64,000 nt of DNA from Chrysogorgia sp. JL179-B06 (Eukaryota > Cnidaria > Anthozoa > Scleralcyonacea > Chrysogorgiidae). The notes beneath the pieces were generated by a model that worked only from the letters and a program-made list of their open reading frames with translations, did no database searches and was not told where the DNA came from. Below are positions 34,801 to 59,080 of the stretch, piece after piece (position 1 is the stretch's first letter; each line of letters opens with the position of its first letter). The DNA lies in the NCBI GenBank assembly GCA_035772405.1, contig JAYKKM010000450.1:2320001-2384000 (forward strand). The letters run 5' to 3'. Made by a program: the position numbers and the translations under genes.

Positions 34801-36577
34801 TCAATTTGTCTGTGACTATACGTGTGTGGGATTGGGATTCGTGCATTCGCAACAAAACGTCCGCATTGAGCTAAAATTAAACAACGATATTAATTTGTGT
34901 CCGTAACAAAAACAACAAGCACTTCAAAAATTCCAACATGTTTATTTATCTTTTAACTGTACGCGTGTGCATCTTTTTGAATGGTCCAATATATTTCTTG
35001 CCGATCAAGATGATCGCCAACCCTGCTTTTCCACCGATCATAAACAATTTCTTGCCGATTGATCGGCGCTTATTTCGAGCCCTGCCTCTGAGTTTGAGCT
35101 ACGGAAGCTGTTGCCAAGAGCGGAAGAGCCTAGTCACAAGTTCTGTATATAAGTAATATTTGGCATTTCACTCTCAAAAACGTCCCTCGGCCTCGGGCTG
35201 TTTTTGAGACCTCCGGTAAATAACATTTTTGAGGCCGCGGTAAATAACATACATATAAATATATAATAATAATAAAGACATTTTTGGAACATTATGCAAT
35301 AGTCTCAATGCTCTTACAACAATACATTCTTAAAGTTACTTAAGTTACTTATAAAACTAATTACATTTCATTACAAAATCAAAACTATAGTTACTACAAA
35401 TAATCTTAATTTGAAAAAAGAAAAGTCTTAAGTGCCATTGAAACAGTCAGTTGTTCTCATTTCCTCTGGCAATGAATTCCAGAGTTTTGCAATGGCAACC
35501 GATGTTCTGTCCTCCATGGGTAACGACATTCAATTTTGGCACAAATACCACTGCACTCATGGTCTTAAAAATAATTGAGGAGAAAGTGCTGCCTTTACAA
35601 TAATACCAGCATATGGTAAGACTTTCGGTTCTGATTGGATAACTACTGTACCTAAAATCGTAGGCCCTTGGAACCCCTATCAATTGGGCTTCTAGCTAGC
35701 CGGAGGTTTTTTAGGGGTTGGGGTCGCGCTAGCGTTGGGGTTGAGCAAGTGGGCTGCAAGGCTCGACCCCAACGCTTGCCCAACCCCTAAAAAAACGCAG
35801 GCTAGCTTCTAGCCTGTTGGTATTCTGTTCCCTATAAGAGTGATAAATCTAATAAACTAAACTAAATCAACATATTTCAGTTAGACGATCTTAAAGTACA
35901 AGTAGGGTTTATACATTGATACATTTAGAGTCCATGTATATGGGTTGTTGCGTGCACATATTTCTAGTTCAGGTGAAATTTCTAGTTCACTGTTGAGTGC
36001 ATGAATTAGTCTAGCCGCCCAGTGGGCGGTGGTTAATACGTGGCATGTATAATTAATTATGTAATATGTGGTGAAGGTGTAGCGATTTGTATTGCAGTTT
36101 GTAGAAACATAAAGCAAGCGAATAATATGCATAAATATATTGCATAAATACAATGCATAAATATATATATTCGTAATATTCCCAAGGCCTATGAGGAATA
36201 TATCAATCTCGCTTTACTAAGATTTAATGGCTTTAATTATGCTACATTATCTACAGTACGACACAGTGGTTAATATTTGTCAAAGATCAAACCAATGTAG
36301 ATATATTTATATGTGGTTATATACCTTCAAATCAGGGCTACTCAGCAGGTACTTGTTCAAGAACACCATCGATATAGATATTATCCTACAGCAAGCAACA
36401 AAAAACATCAGTTTATCTTTATATAACGGCAACGAAGGAAATATTAGTACTAAATCGGAACTACAGACTATGCAGCTCTATTGCTTTGTTCGGCCATTTG
36501 GGAAAGGAGTCTTCTTACCAGTAAACTGTGACAACAGCTGCTATCTTCACTGTCCTCGCAAAAACCGACTCGGACAT
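28839..36577 (-). CDS. SLC35C1: GDP-fucose transporter (SLC35C1-like), complete, five exons
   Basis: Minus-strand exons are 36577-36519, 36385-36325, 33582-33442, 32597-32481 and 29489-28839. All have GT-AG borders and continuous phase (the Trp codon is split TG|G at the first junction). The 342-residue product is close to the ~364 of the vertebrate protein. SLC35C1 is a multi-pass nucleotide-sugar antiporter that carries GDP-fucose into the Golgi lumen for fucosylation. Diagnostic stretches are [12 protein letters not shown] (exon 2), [11 protein letters not shown] (exon 3), [20 protein letters not shown] (exon 4), [40 protein letters not shown] and [13 protein letters not shown] (exon 5). 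The start [20 protein letters not shown] leads directly into the first membrane span. The C-terminus is acidic ([10 protein letters not shown]). Introns 2 and 4 are enlarged by mobile elements and arrays. The gene starts 616 bp from the divergent FAM72 gene. Confidence 0.93.
29741..30209. mobile_element. hAT-type MITE with 8-bp target-site duplication and long internal palindrome
   Basis: The ends CGCTGATCTCTAAATAAAGA and TCTTTATTTAGACATCATTG are inverted and resemble the 12467-12969 element. CCTAATCT flanks both sides (29733-29740 and 30210-30217). From about 29830 to 30142 the interior folds back on itself: ACCACGTTATATGGTTTTAC against AACTATATAACGTGGT, and AATATAGAACACAAACTACGG against CGTAATTTGTGTTCTA. 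It lies in the last intron of the transporter gene. Confidence 0.85.
30297..30375. repeat. Hairpin (CCTCGTACCCAGGGTATT)
   Basis: CCTCGTACCCAGGGTATT at 30309-30326 pairs with AATACCCTGGGTACGAGG around 30345-30362 across about 18 bases. A minimal foldback element. Confidence 0.7.
30420..32338. repeat. 15-bp tandem array split by a transposon
   Basis: The left part (30420-30577) is CCTTATGGCCTAGGG repeated about 10 times. The right part (32014-32338) is CCTTTTGGCCTAGGG repeated about 20 times. The dominant unit differs by one base (TTATGG versus TTTTGG) on the two sides of the element inserted at 30578-32013. The frame through the array is repeat-derived and not a gene. Confidence 0.88.
30578..32013. 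mobile_element. DNA transposon (non-autonomous) with CAGGGTTCTGCCC ends and 6-bp target duplication
   Basis: CAGGGTTCTGCCC at the left tip is mirrored by GGGCAGAACCCTG at the right tip. CTTATG flanks both sides (30572-30577 and 32014-32019). The element is 1436 bp and carries a G-run of about 18 near 31942. A 56-codon frame (31567-31737) starts [20 protein letters not shown], too short to be a transposase. A second element with similar CAG(G/C)GCTC tips and a 6-bp duplication lies at 34462-35084. Confidence 0.75.
33085..33340 (-). repeat. tRNA-like SINE and associated inverted repeat
   Basis: On the minus strand, about 33335-33270 reads GGTGGCACAGTGGGTAGCAC then CAACCCGGGTTCGATCAG, a box A and box B pair. 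The adjacent CAGTGGCGTAGCTAGGG...GGGGCCCC and GGGCCCCTGG...GGGGGCCC motifs form an inverted unit at 33100-33280. Confidence 0.5.
33731..34417. mobile_element. hAT-type MITE with exact 8-bp target-site duplication
   Basis: Tips TAGTGATTGACCGATA and TATCTGTCAATCACTA are inverted, and AAGCCCAT flanks both sides (33723-33730 and 34418-34425). Both features fit the hAT superfamily. At 687 bp it has no transposase. It lies in intron 2 of the transporter gene. Confidence 0.88.
34418..35180 (-). repeat. SINE interrupted by another transposon
   Basis: 34426-34461 (CCTGTGATTCTAGTGCAACT...) and 35085-35160 (GAGCTACGGAAGCTGTTGCC...AGTCACAAGTTCTGTATATA) are the two halves of the SINE seen whole at 16850-17030. 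The inserted element at 34462-35084 has CAGCGCTC/GAGCCCTG tips and a CCTCTG duplication (34456-34461 and 35085-35090). Confidence 0.75.
34462..35084. mobile_element. Non-autonomous DNA transposon nested in a SINE
   Basis: Inverted ends CAGCGCTCTCAATAA and TTATTTCGAGCCCTG are imperfect. Subterminal GATCGG/CCGATC motifs repeat in both halves. The 6-bp direct flank CCTCTG supports insertion. Confidence 0.7.
35255..35690 (-). mobile_element. LINE 3' fragment
   Basis: On the minus strand the frame reads [20 protein letters not shown] then stops, the conserved C-terminal tail of LINE reverse transcriptases. A 3' UTR and an AT-trinucleotide tail (about 35255-35280) follow. The 3' UTR matches the plus-strand copy at 38336-38540. 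Confidence 0.7.
35690..35818. repeat. Long hairpin
   Basis: GCTAGCCGGAGGTTTTTTAG, then GGGTTGGGGTCG, pairs with CGACCCCAACGC..CCCAACCCCTAAAAAAACG..GGCTAGC across a short loop. It interrupts the 5' side of the LINE fragment. Confidence 0.65.
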
Positions 36578-37193
36578 ATTAAATTGGAAAAGTTTGTTAA
36601 TGTTGTTGAAAATTAGTTAGGTTGCTGAAGATTCACAAGGATATCAAGGATATCCAGGAAAGGCAGGAAGCTGAGGGACATTGGTGAGCAAAACATTTTT
36701 TTGGGATCACTTGACTGCGCATGGGGTTAGGATGGGTTGGTTAGGGTTACGATAAAAGTTGATCAGATTGCTTCCCATGGCAAGTGTCCCCAAAAATATT
36801 TCTGCCTATACCGAGACTATACGCAGGCTACCCGAAACCCGGAAAAGTCTTTTTTTGTTTTGTTTTCAATCTCTCCTCCCATACAGACCGCATTCAGACA
36901 AACCGACCTGTATTATGTAAAATTGAGTTGTGTATTAATTTACTTATACCTGTGGCGAAACACGCAATAAATAAATAAACAAATGAATCTCGAGGGTCGC
37001 GCGATTTAAAACCCAGGACAATGGTATGTCGTTGCGTGGTGATAGCCAATCAGATTTCAGTTCATTGTAAATCAGCTGCCATTTATAATAAATTTCTTTC
37101 TGGTGTGAGCAAGTGAAAGAGCCATAGAGATCGTATTCTTGTTGATTTTGTGCTACAACTTGCTGTTTTAAGTTCGTTGAAACATTGTTAAAC
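36578..37193. promoter_or_regulatory. Shared divergent promoter interval between the GDP-fucose transporter and FAM72 genes
   Basis: The two start codons face away from each other 616 bp apart. No TATA box with clear positioning is seen, and no CpG-dense block stands out. The interval could act as a bidirectional promoter; this is inferred from layout only. Confidence 0.35.
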
Positions 37194-39693
37194 ATGTCCA
37201 GGATTCTACACCCGACGTTTCAAGCTAAAGCGGTTATTAAACTACGCTGTAAATGCTGCGAACGATGCCTTTGTGCTCGGGGAATGAAAGCCATACTTCT
37301 TGCCGATACTAAAGTCGAACTGTATTCGACCGATTTACCTCCTGAACAGTAAGTGGATTTCTTTCCTTTGTCGGCTTAGTACCACCGGAATACGTTTTAA
37401 ATTGATAACCATTTACTTTTAGGGCTATTCAACTTATTGGACAGGATTATAGGACGAAAAGTTGTTGTTGTCGAATCAAAGATGTTGCGTGTCTTGGGTG
37501 GTAAGTATGGTTGCTTTTGGAGATGGTTGAATGGCTTTTGTACTTAAAATTTTAGACATAGAAAACAATAAGATAATGTAACTACTGTTGTTGAAATGTT
37601 TAACTACGGTTTAACTCTAGTTAAAGCAGTGCAGAGGCAGCCATGAAACATAATATATATACATGTGTTATATATTTGATTCGCAGGCTGGTATGTACGC
37701 ATAATACACGGGCAAATCTCAACATTAAATTTATTCCTGAATTTGGCAAAGCCAATTAAAAGAAAAACAACTCGTTTATTTTGATCATAATAATCATAAT
37801 AACAACACGGATTACCAAACCACCATTGAATTTAAAACTGTAAAATTGTAAATTGTGTAATTCAACAAATTTGAGAGACAGGAAGAGGTTAACATCAGGG
37901 GTGTCATCTGTGGGAGTAGTACCACCCCCGTTTCAGTAGTTATTGAATCATTGAGTATTTCCTGTCTGGGGGTGAACTTTTGGTTGAATTTCCATATAAA
38001 ATCCCGAAATGACGTCACATAGACTATCGGTAGTAAAAGTCGAAATTAAAATCAGCTGTTATTTCTAAAATAAAACATTATCGTAAGAGTTAGGGTTAGT
38101 ATATATTAGGTGGAGGGTTAGGGTTAGGGTAAGGTTTGGGTTAGCCACTATGTTTTAAATTTGGGGATATTTATACGGAAATCGAGCCGAACTTTTCTTT
38201 CAATTCCCCGTTATTCCACCATATTTACCTGTCGCTGGGTTACCCCCCTTGTGGAACACAATGATAACACCCGGTTAACCCACGCAAATTTTAAAAAATT
38301 GTCTGTATCGGTATTTCTCTCACTATAGTAATTTTAAGTCAGCACTTAAGACTTTTCTTTTTTAAAATGTTAATGGTTTTTTGTTCGTAGTGGTAATATA
38401 TGTAGTGGGCTTTGTTTTATAATGAAACTGTAATTAGTTTTATAAGCAACATTAAGAATATATTGTTGTAAGAGCATTGAGACTATTGTATAATGCTCCT
38501 AATACATCTTTTATTACGGTATTATTATTATTATTACTAGGCTAAAAATCCAGATCATTTCACTCATCAATGACTGCATTTCACCGACATGTATGTCTAA
38601 AAATCAAGCTTATGCTTCTTGTTAGAGGTGTAGCATTCATAGATTTCATGCTGAATTTACATAACTAGTGGTAATTATCAGATTAGGTATTGAAATCTTC
38701 GGCATTGTTATTTGGTGTCCTCACTCTTGACTTGTATTTTCCACCCCACTGCTGCCACCATATTTGTTATGTGCTGAGCTAGGCTATTAGACTTAGAGTA
38801 CTTGACGCTAATGCCCTGGAATAGAAAACTAAATGGACAACCCAGAGCCAGAATAGAGACCTGTTTAATGATACATAACTTGGTCTTAGGTTAGGCAGAA
38901 AAGATCAGCTTTGAAAAGATTCATAAATTAGTACTATAAAATAAATGTAATATTTTCTGGGTTTTTTTATCTTTTAGCGGTTGTGTTGTTGGTTATCATG
39001 TTATATTACCATGTTCAACGTGTCTGAATTCTTGTAACAATGGTCATTTTTGGATGTTTCATTCTGATGTCACATACCCTGTGGACAGACTCGATGCCTC
39101 TGGTAAGAGAAATACATAAACAAGTTTCTTCTAGTACTCATTAGAAATTTACAAGCACTGACTCAGCAGTCCTCAGTTGTTTATGATGTCACACAATGAA
39201 TTTGGGATTGATGCAGATTAGGTAGTCTAAAATTTGATCTAAAGATTTACCACCTTGAATTTACAATGGCTGACTCATACACAGTCGCCTCTCTATCTCT
39301 ACAGGGGTGGGCAAACTACAGGGAATAAACTAGAGGGGCCCACATAAGATGGTGCATGATGGGAGGGTGCAAACATGTGCATAAACTCGGACCCTTGTAG
39401 TTCGCATACCCCTGTAGACAGGACTAAATACAAGTCAGTTACAATATAGGTCATAAATTTTGTAACATGCAATATGTAACCTAGTTGTATCTTGTACTTA
39501 CATTTGGAAGAGGTTATGCTATTGTTGCAAGACATTATGCTATTCTATAATGTTATGCTGTGTTGTAAATGCTTTAATAGATCCGTATTTCGTATCTGTA
39601 GGGACAGAGATTATGGTCTGGGGCTCATTGCCAAGCTGCACTGAAGATAAAGAGATGAGAGAAGATGATTTTGAGATTGAATGTTTTCGATAA
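37194..39693 (+). CDS. FAM72A: FAM72 family protein, complete, four exons
   Basis: Exons are 37194-37348, 37423-37500, 38978-39102 and 39602-39693. All have GT-AG borders and the phases are continuous, giving 149 residues, the same length as human FAM72A. Conserved stretches are CARGMKAILLADTKVELYST (exon 1), RIKDVACLGCGCVVGYHVIL (exons 2-3), CSTCLNSCNNGHFWMFHS (exon 3), RLDASGTEIMVWGSLP (exons 3-4) and an acidic tail. Paired CxxC motifs imply zinc binding. In vertebrates FAM72A binds and destabilises nuclear uracil-DNA glycosylase (UNG2); whether that holds in this lineage is inference. Intron 2 carries a LINE 3' tail. The symbol denotes family identity, as the four primate paralogues are recent. 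Confidence 0.93.
38336..38545 (+). mobile_element. LINE 3' tail in FAM72 intron 2
   Basis: AGCACTTAAGACTTTTCTTT and AAGAGCATTGAGACTATTGTATAATG match the reverse of the 35255-35690 LINE fragment. It ends in (ATT)n at 38520-38537. Confidence 0.65.
39296..39425. repeat. Foldback element in FAM72 intron 3
   Basis: CTACAGGGGTGGGCAAACTACA is mirrored by TGTAGTTCGCATACCCCTGTAG, ending near 39418. Confidence 0.6.
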
Positions 39694-41818
39694 ACACAAT
39701 TATTTGTGGATGAAATGCCTTTGAAAAAGGACTAATATCTACATGCAGTACATTGAATTTCTACGTAGACCTTCAAAAGGCTTCCAAATAATTCCCCAGC
39801 AGTGCTTACTGGACAAGAAGAATAGAGGTTATGGACATTTCCTCAAAGTGGCTGCCACGAAAGCTTGTGATCTACATTGAGATGAACAAAGGTGGCTGGC
39901 TACCTTCTTTAAACCAGAACATATTAAGCTAATGTGTAACAGAAGATCAAAATTGTGTGGTCAAGTTATTGATAACATTGGTCAAAAACTGTAATTAATG
40001 TATATTATGTTAATTTGATGATTCTGACGTTGTAACAATCATCTAGGTATTATTGGTAAAATTTGTGTAACTTGTCTTAATTAGTATAAAGTCATGTTTG
40101 ATTCTTTATCAAAAGTCTGTGAGCACTAGTTCCTGTCTGCAAAACAGGGTAGGACCAGAAATTCCCTGACACAGGGGCTAAGGTCCCCGACAGCGGGGCT
40201 AAGAGGTACAGTGGTAGTTGCTGTAGGGGGTCTGGGGGCATGCTCCCCTGGGTAATTTTTGATTTTCTAAGCCTCTGCATTTTGGGGACAGTTTTAACAA
40301 TAAAATTAAAATAAATAACTCCTTACTGTATATGAAACTAACTCTAACAATAATATTCACGCAAAAACTAGATGACACAACAGAGAGGTGATAGATTTGT
40401 GCCAGAGATGAAAGTTGATTACCTTTGACGTTGTTTAGTGAAACGTTTGTTAGTGCATACTTTTACGATTCTAAGAAAACAAAAGACGAACTTTTTTTCT
40501 TTTTTCTTCCAACTCGTTCCCTGACGAATTGTTAATTTTCTCCCCGATAGGGGGGGCTAAGGTTCCCCAATGGGGGGAGGGGGCTGTTTGAAGTTTCATA
40601 TAAATCCTGAAATTACATCAAATAGACTGTTCTTCATTCTAAATCAGGGTAGTAGGTTTGGGGTTAAGACTGTTTTGAATTTGGAATAATGCATACACAG
40701 ATTGTTCAACTGCACAGTGCAATGTGTTGCTTATACCAATAAGTTTATCATGCCAACAGGGTTAGTAATTATTTAATTGATTATTCCAACATTTGCACAA
40801 TGATGAAAAAGCTATCTCTACAACCTTATCTCTTGAGTCTTGACACACCCACAATTAATTAAGCGTTAAATCTTTATTCAACTGATTACGGTAAGCATTA
40901 CATAGTGTGATAACAATTCAGAGTGTGATAAACTTTATCATATACTATTGTACATATCACATACCAAGAAGTGTTTTGATTTCCAATGCTCAACTTGTTC
41001 ACAACAAAACATCTTGATGAATCTATGGAAGTTCCCAAACAGCTGGGGAAATGGTGAAAGCTTTAGCTATTTTTAATCAGATGAATGAAGACATTGCCCA
41101 TGTATTCAGTTTTTGTGTTGATCATAGTGTTTCTATTGAATATGCTTCATAAACTCATATATTTACATATGTAATAATTTCTTGTATAAGACGGGCAGCA
41201 CCAGCATTGAGATTTTTTGGTTAGGCTAGTGTCTGCGAAAGGAGGCACCGATTCAAGGGTTGACGGTTCACTGCGGTCGTCCTGCAGAATATTATTGAAT
41301 GATAATGACAATGGTACAATAGCCCTGAATCTGATATTTCTCAAATACAAGATTCTATGGTAGACACTGGCCTACGTATATATTGGCCTTTTTGTGGCAC
41401 TGCCCATGTTGCAAGGAATTATTTCGCAATATTTACAATATGTAACAAATACCAATTAACAATTTCTTGTAAATTCGCAAGGTATTGTTTCTCAGAACTG
41501 TACATATGGGATGGAAAGGATTACTTAAAATTATAAGGTGTTCCCGTGTGCGACCAATCAATGTATTTTCAAAGAAAGTTGTCTCTTTACTTGAAAGTCA
41601 ATCAGCGGAAATTGCACGACAATTCATGCAATCATGTGTCAACTTCAATATTTCACCTCCATTCAAATCACCAGATATCATGCATGACAGGCACTAGTTT
41701 CTGCAACATACTCGTCAAGCTATTTAGATGTCGTCGAATGATGCTTACAGGTAAAAAGAGCTATCGCGAAAAATGACTGTGACAATCAATTACTCAAATC
41801 TTTCCAGGCGTTGGGGCG
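39694..41818. other. Region between FAM72 and the bZIP gene
   Basis: The start should hold the FAM72 3' UTR. A GGGGGTCTGGGGGCATGCTC motif at 40227-40247 recurs inverted at about 49266-49290, so it belongs to a dispersed repeat. No splice-consistent gene is recognised; short frames near 41485-41776 have no supporting features. Confidence 0.35.
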
Positions 41819-42334
41819 CTAGTTTGCGTTGTCCATGGCCGTGTTTATCGGCTCGGTTTTCACGTGAACTTCTTCCTCTTTCGACGCATGTTCTGGCAGA
41901 GTGACGGCGCCGTTAGCAAAAAGCGACCGAAGCACGTTGAGTTCTTTGGTTAAAAGCGTCACCTTCGTCTTCAGATCGCTGTTCTCCTGTGCCAACAAAT
42001 CGACACGTCTTTGGGTGTCCTCGATTCTCATTCTTGACTTCACACGACTTTTCCGCACCGCTTCGTTATTTCGCGCCCTTTTTTTCAGGTACTCGTCTGT
42101 GCCTTTGGAGACAGTAACCTTGCTGCTAGAGTTCTTGATCTTTGTCTTCTGCGGATCGCTTGACTTCGCGTCGAGTTGTTCACAACTAGAAGAGTCGCTT
42201 TGCGCACCAACAGAACCGTCCTCCATTATTGCGACACACAATGCTTGCATTGCGTAATGCGCGCGCACGGAAAGATTCTGGAAAACTGGGGAGGAGTTTT
42301 CTCCATTCTCCTCCTTATCCTCTTCCTCTTCCAT
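41819..42334 (-). CDS. CEBPG: C/EBP-family bZIP transcription factor (C/EBP-gamma-like)
   Basis: A single-exon frame of 171 residues runs from ATG at 42334 to TAG at 41821-41819. Residues about 84-103 are the basic region (KKRARNNEAVRKSRVKSR), with the Asn and Arg spacing of the C/EBP class (NN.AV.KSR). The leucine zipper at about 112-140 includes QENSDLKTKVTLLTKELNVL. The closest vertebrate subtype by order and size is C/EBP-gamma (about 150 residues): a short N-terminus, no obvious transactivation modules and the motif LTKELNVLR. The N-terminus is Glu-rich. The frame stays open upstream to about 42400 but contains only non-ATG codons, so ATG 42334 is chosen. C/EBP-gamma heterodimerises with other C/EBPs and ATF4 in stress programmes; this role here is inferred. 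A LINE tail ends about 55 bp upstream. Confidence 0.85.
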   Translation of the reverse strand: MEEEEDKEENGENSSPVFQNLSVRAHYAMQALCVAIMEDGSVGAQSDSSSCEQLDAKSSDPQKTKIKNSSSKVTVSKGTDEYLKKRARNNEAVRKSRVKSRMRIEDTQRRVDLLAQENSDLKTKVTLLTKELNVLRSLFANGAVTLPEHASKEEEVHVKTEPINTAMDNAN

Positions 42335-42387
42335 TGCTTTTTCTTCTTCCACTCCCTTTTCTTGCTCTTGCTGTTCGTCATCCTGCT

Positions 42388-43290
42388 TCTTAATAATAAT
42401 ATAATAATATAATAATAATAATACTTTATTTAACCATCTTTAGAAAATAAGTACAATGGTTTTAATGGATTGTACATGGGTTTAGCTTCGTTTACGGAGA
42501 TGAGCTTCTGACACGGATGTCGCTCGTTACTTCGGTCTTTGTTGCCTCGCCACGCCTTGAGCTGAGTTTCTCTAATGTATCTGTAGGGACGCCTATAATT
42601 GCTAGACTCCTTCTCTGCACTCTTTCTATTTCTGCATCAAGATAATCCGGAATACCACCCCAAATAGGGACTGCATATTCGAGAACACCTCAGTGGGTAG
42701 CCTAGCTTTTCGACACTCGCGTAGAAAAAAAGTCTATTGATTACTTTAGCCATGATTTCTTCAATATGATAGTTCCACTTTAGATTGTTTTGCCAATGAA
42801 TGCCAAGCAATTTAAATTTGGAGACCCTCTCAAGTTTTTTGCCCTCAAAAGTAAGTCAGCTAGGTTTTGGTATCCACATGTCGTTGGTCTTGTTACTGTT
42901 CAGCTCCATTTTATTCCCAATACACCGAAGAGATTTACACTGTCAAGTACAACTTGTAAATGACTCGAGTCTGTGGGGGCAACTGCTTCATCACTCCCTT
43001 CTTCTGCTCCTTTTCCTCCTCTTCCTATTTCTCCTTCTTCCTTTTCTTTGTTGTCCTTGGTCGTGTTACTGTTTAGCTCCATTTTATTCCCAATACACCA
43101 GAGAATGTACACTGTCAAGTACAATTTGTAAATGACTCGAGTCCGTAGGGGCAACTGCTTCATCATTCCCTTCTTCTGCTCCTTTTCCTCCTCTTCCTAT
43201 TTCTCCTTCTTCCTTTTCTTTGTTGTCTTTCCAGTTCCAACTTGTTCTTTCCATTTCTTCCTCAGAAATGGCTAAAGGGGCCGGATAACT
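42388..43290 (-). mobile_element. LINE (non-LTR retrotransposon) 3' fragment with internal tandem duplication
   Basis: On the minus strand, frames read LLGIHWQNNLKWNYHIEEIM, then LEYAVPIWGGIPDYLDAEIE, then RVQRRSLAIIGVPTD, the C-terminal end of a Jockey/CR1-like reverse transcriptase. A frameshift lies near 42690. The 3' end carries (TTATTA)n at 42388-42420. A block of about 180 bp (CTCCATTTTATTCCCAATAC through CTCCTTCTTCCTTTTCTTTG) is present twice, at about 42903-43060 and 43077-43235. It lies in the same orientation as the C/EBP-like gene. Confidence 0.75.
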
Positions 43291-43603
43291 CAAAAAGACA
43301 TTTCTGTTTTTGTCTGATCAATTGATTAGGTCGAATCTTCTTTATTATAATCTGGTCGGGGACAAAATGTTTAGTTTCACCCACCCCTCCCGGGAAACCT
43401 ACTTCGCATTTTATTAAAAACACGCAGGTTACGCGTGGGAAACCTCCAACAAACCAAATATTCTGTACTCAAGTATACTCAACGAAGTCAAGTCTTTGAA
43501 ATATAAATGATGAGCTCTTCTATGCAAAAGAAAGGTAAGCCTAAGAGACACTTGTAGCATTTTCGGTGACGAGAATTGAGCGTTTAAACTCACAGCGAGA
43601 AAT

Positions 43604-58570
<14,967 letters not shown>

Positions 58571-58634
58571 CGACCTTAAATCAGAACCCCTATCAATTGG
58601 GCTTATTCCTAAAAAAAGTGATTAATAAACTAAA

Positions 58635-58941
58635 TGTTGGGAATACCGCCTCGCGCGCACTGCTGCCAACACAATAGATTTCGCTTTATTCACGTTATAA
58701 AATAGTAAAGATTTAATCCGCTCTCGTCAGTCGCTCTCTCTGTGGTTCTCTCTGTAGATAAACTATAACAGTGGAATTCTAATTATTTCCCAATAAGTGT
58801 CATATAAGTCTTTAAAATAACTAAGCTAATTAAGCATATGGTTCATGTCATCAACACCAATACATATTATCACACATATAAATGTTTATAGGATTAAAAC
58901 TAAAAGATTAAAGTATATCAACTAATATCTAATTTCCCACA
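58635..58941 (-). mobile_element. 3' LTR of the antisense BEL/Pao element
   Basis: On the minus strand it begins TGTGGGAAAT (58941) and ends ATTCCCAACA (58635), 307 bp, with the same termini as the LTR at 11021-11278. A purine-rich tract (AAGTAGGGGGAGTG on the minus strand) lies just before it at 58942-58955. The element is inserted in a short piece (58574-58634) matching the LINE tail near 35683. Confidence 0.85.
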
Positions 58942-59080
58942 CACTCCCCCTACTTGTCTCACGATGAAGCAAGTATTTCAAATTTGTATATGTGATTTGT
59001 CCCGATTAGAGACTAATTGTTAATGGTTGAAAGGTTATTACTAAAGTTAAAGATTAAGAAAATTTATTGTCTCATGTAGT

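Noticed and set aside
38080..38145. Telomere-like GGGTTA repeats
   Set aside because: Only a few irregular copies (GGTTAGGGTTAGGG) in an intron; too short to be a telomere.
41485..41776. Two overlapping ~70-codon plus-strand frames
   Set aside because: No motif, no splice partner and no conserved composition; probably non-coding DNA downstream of the bZIP gene.
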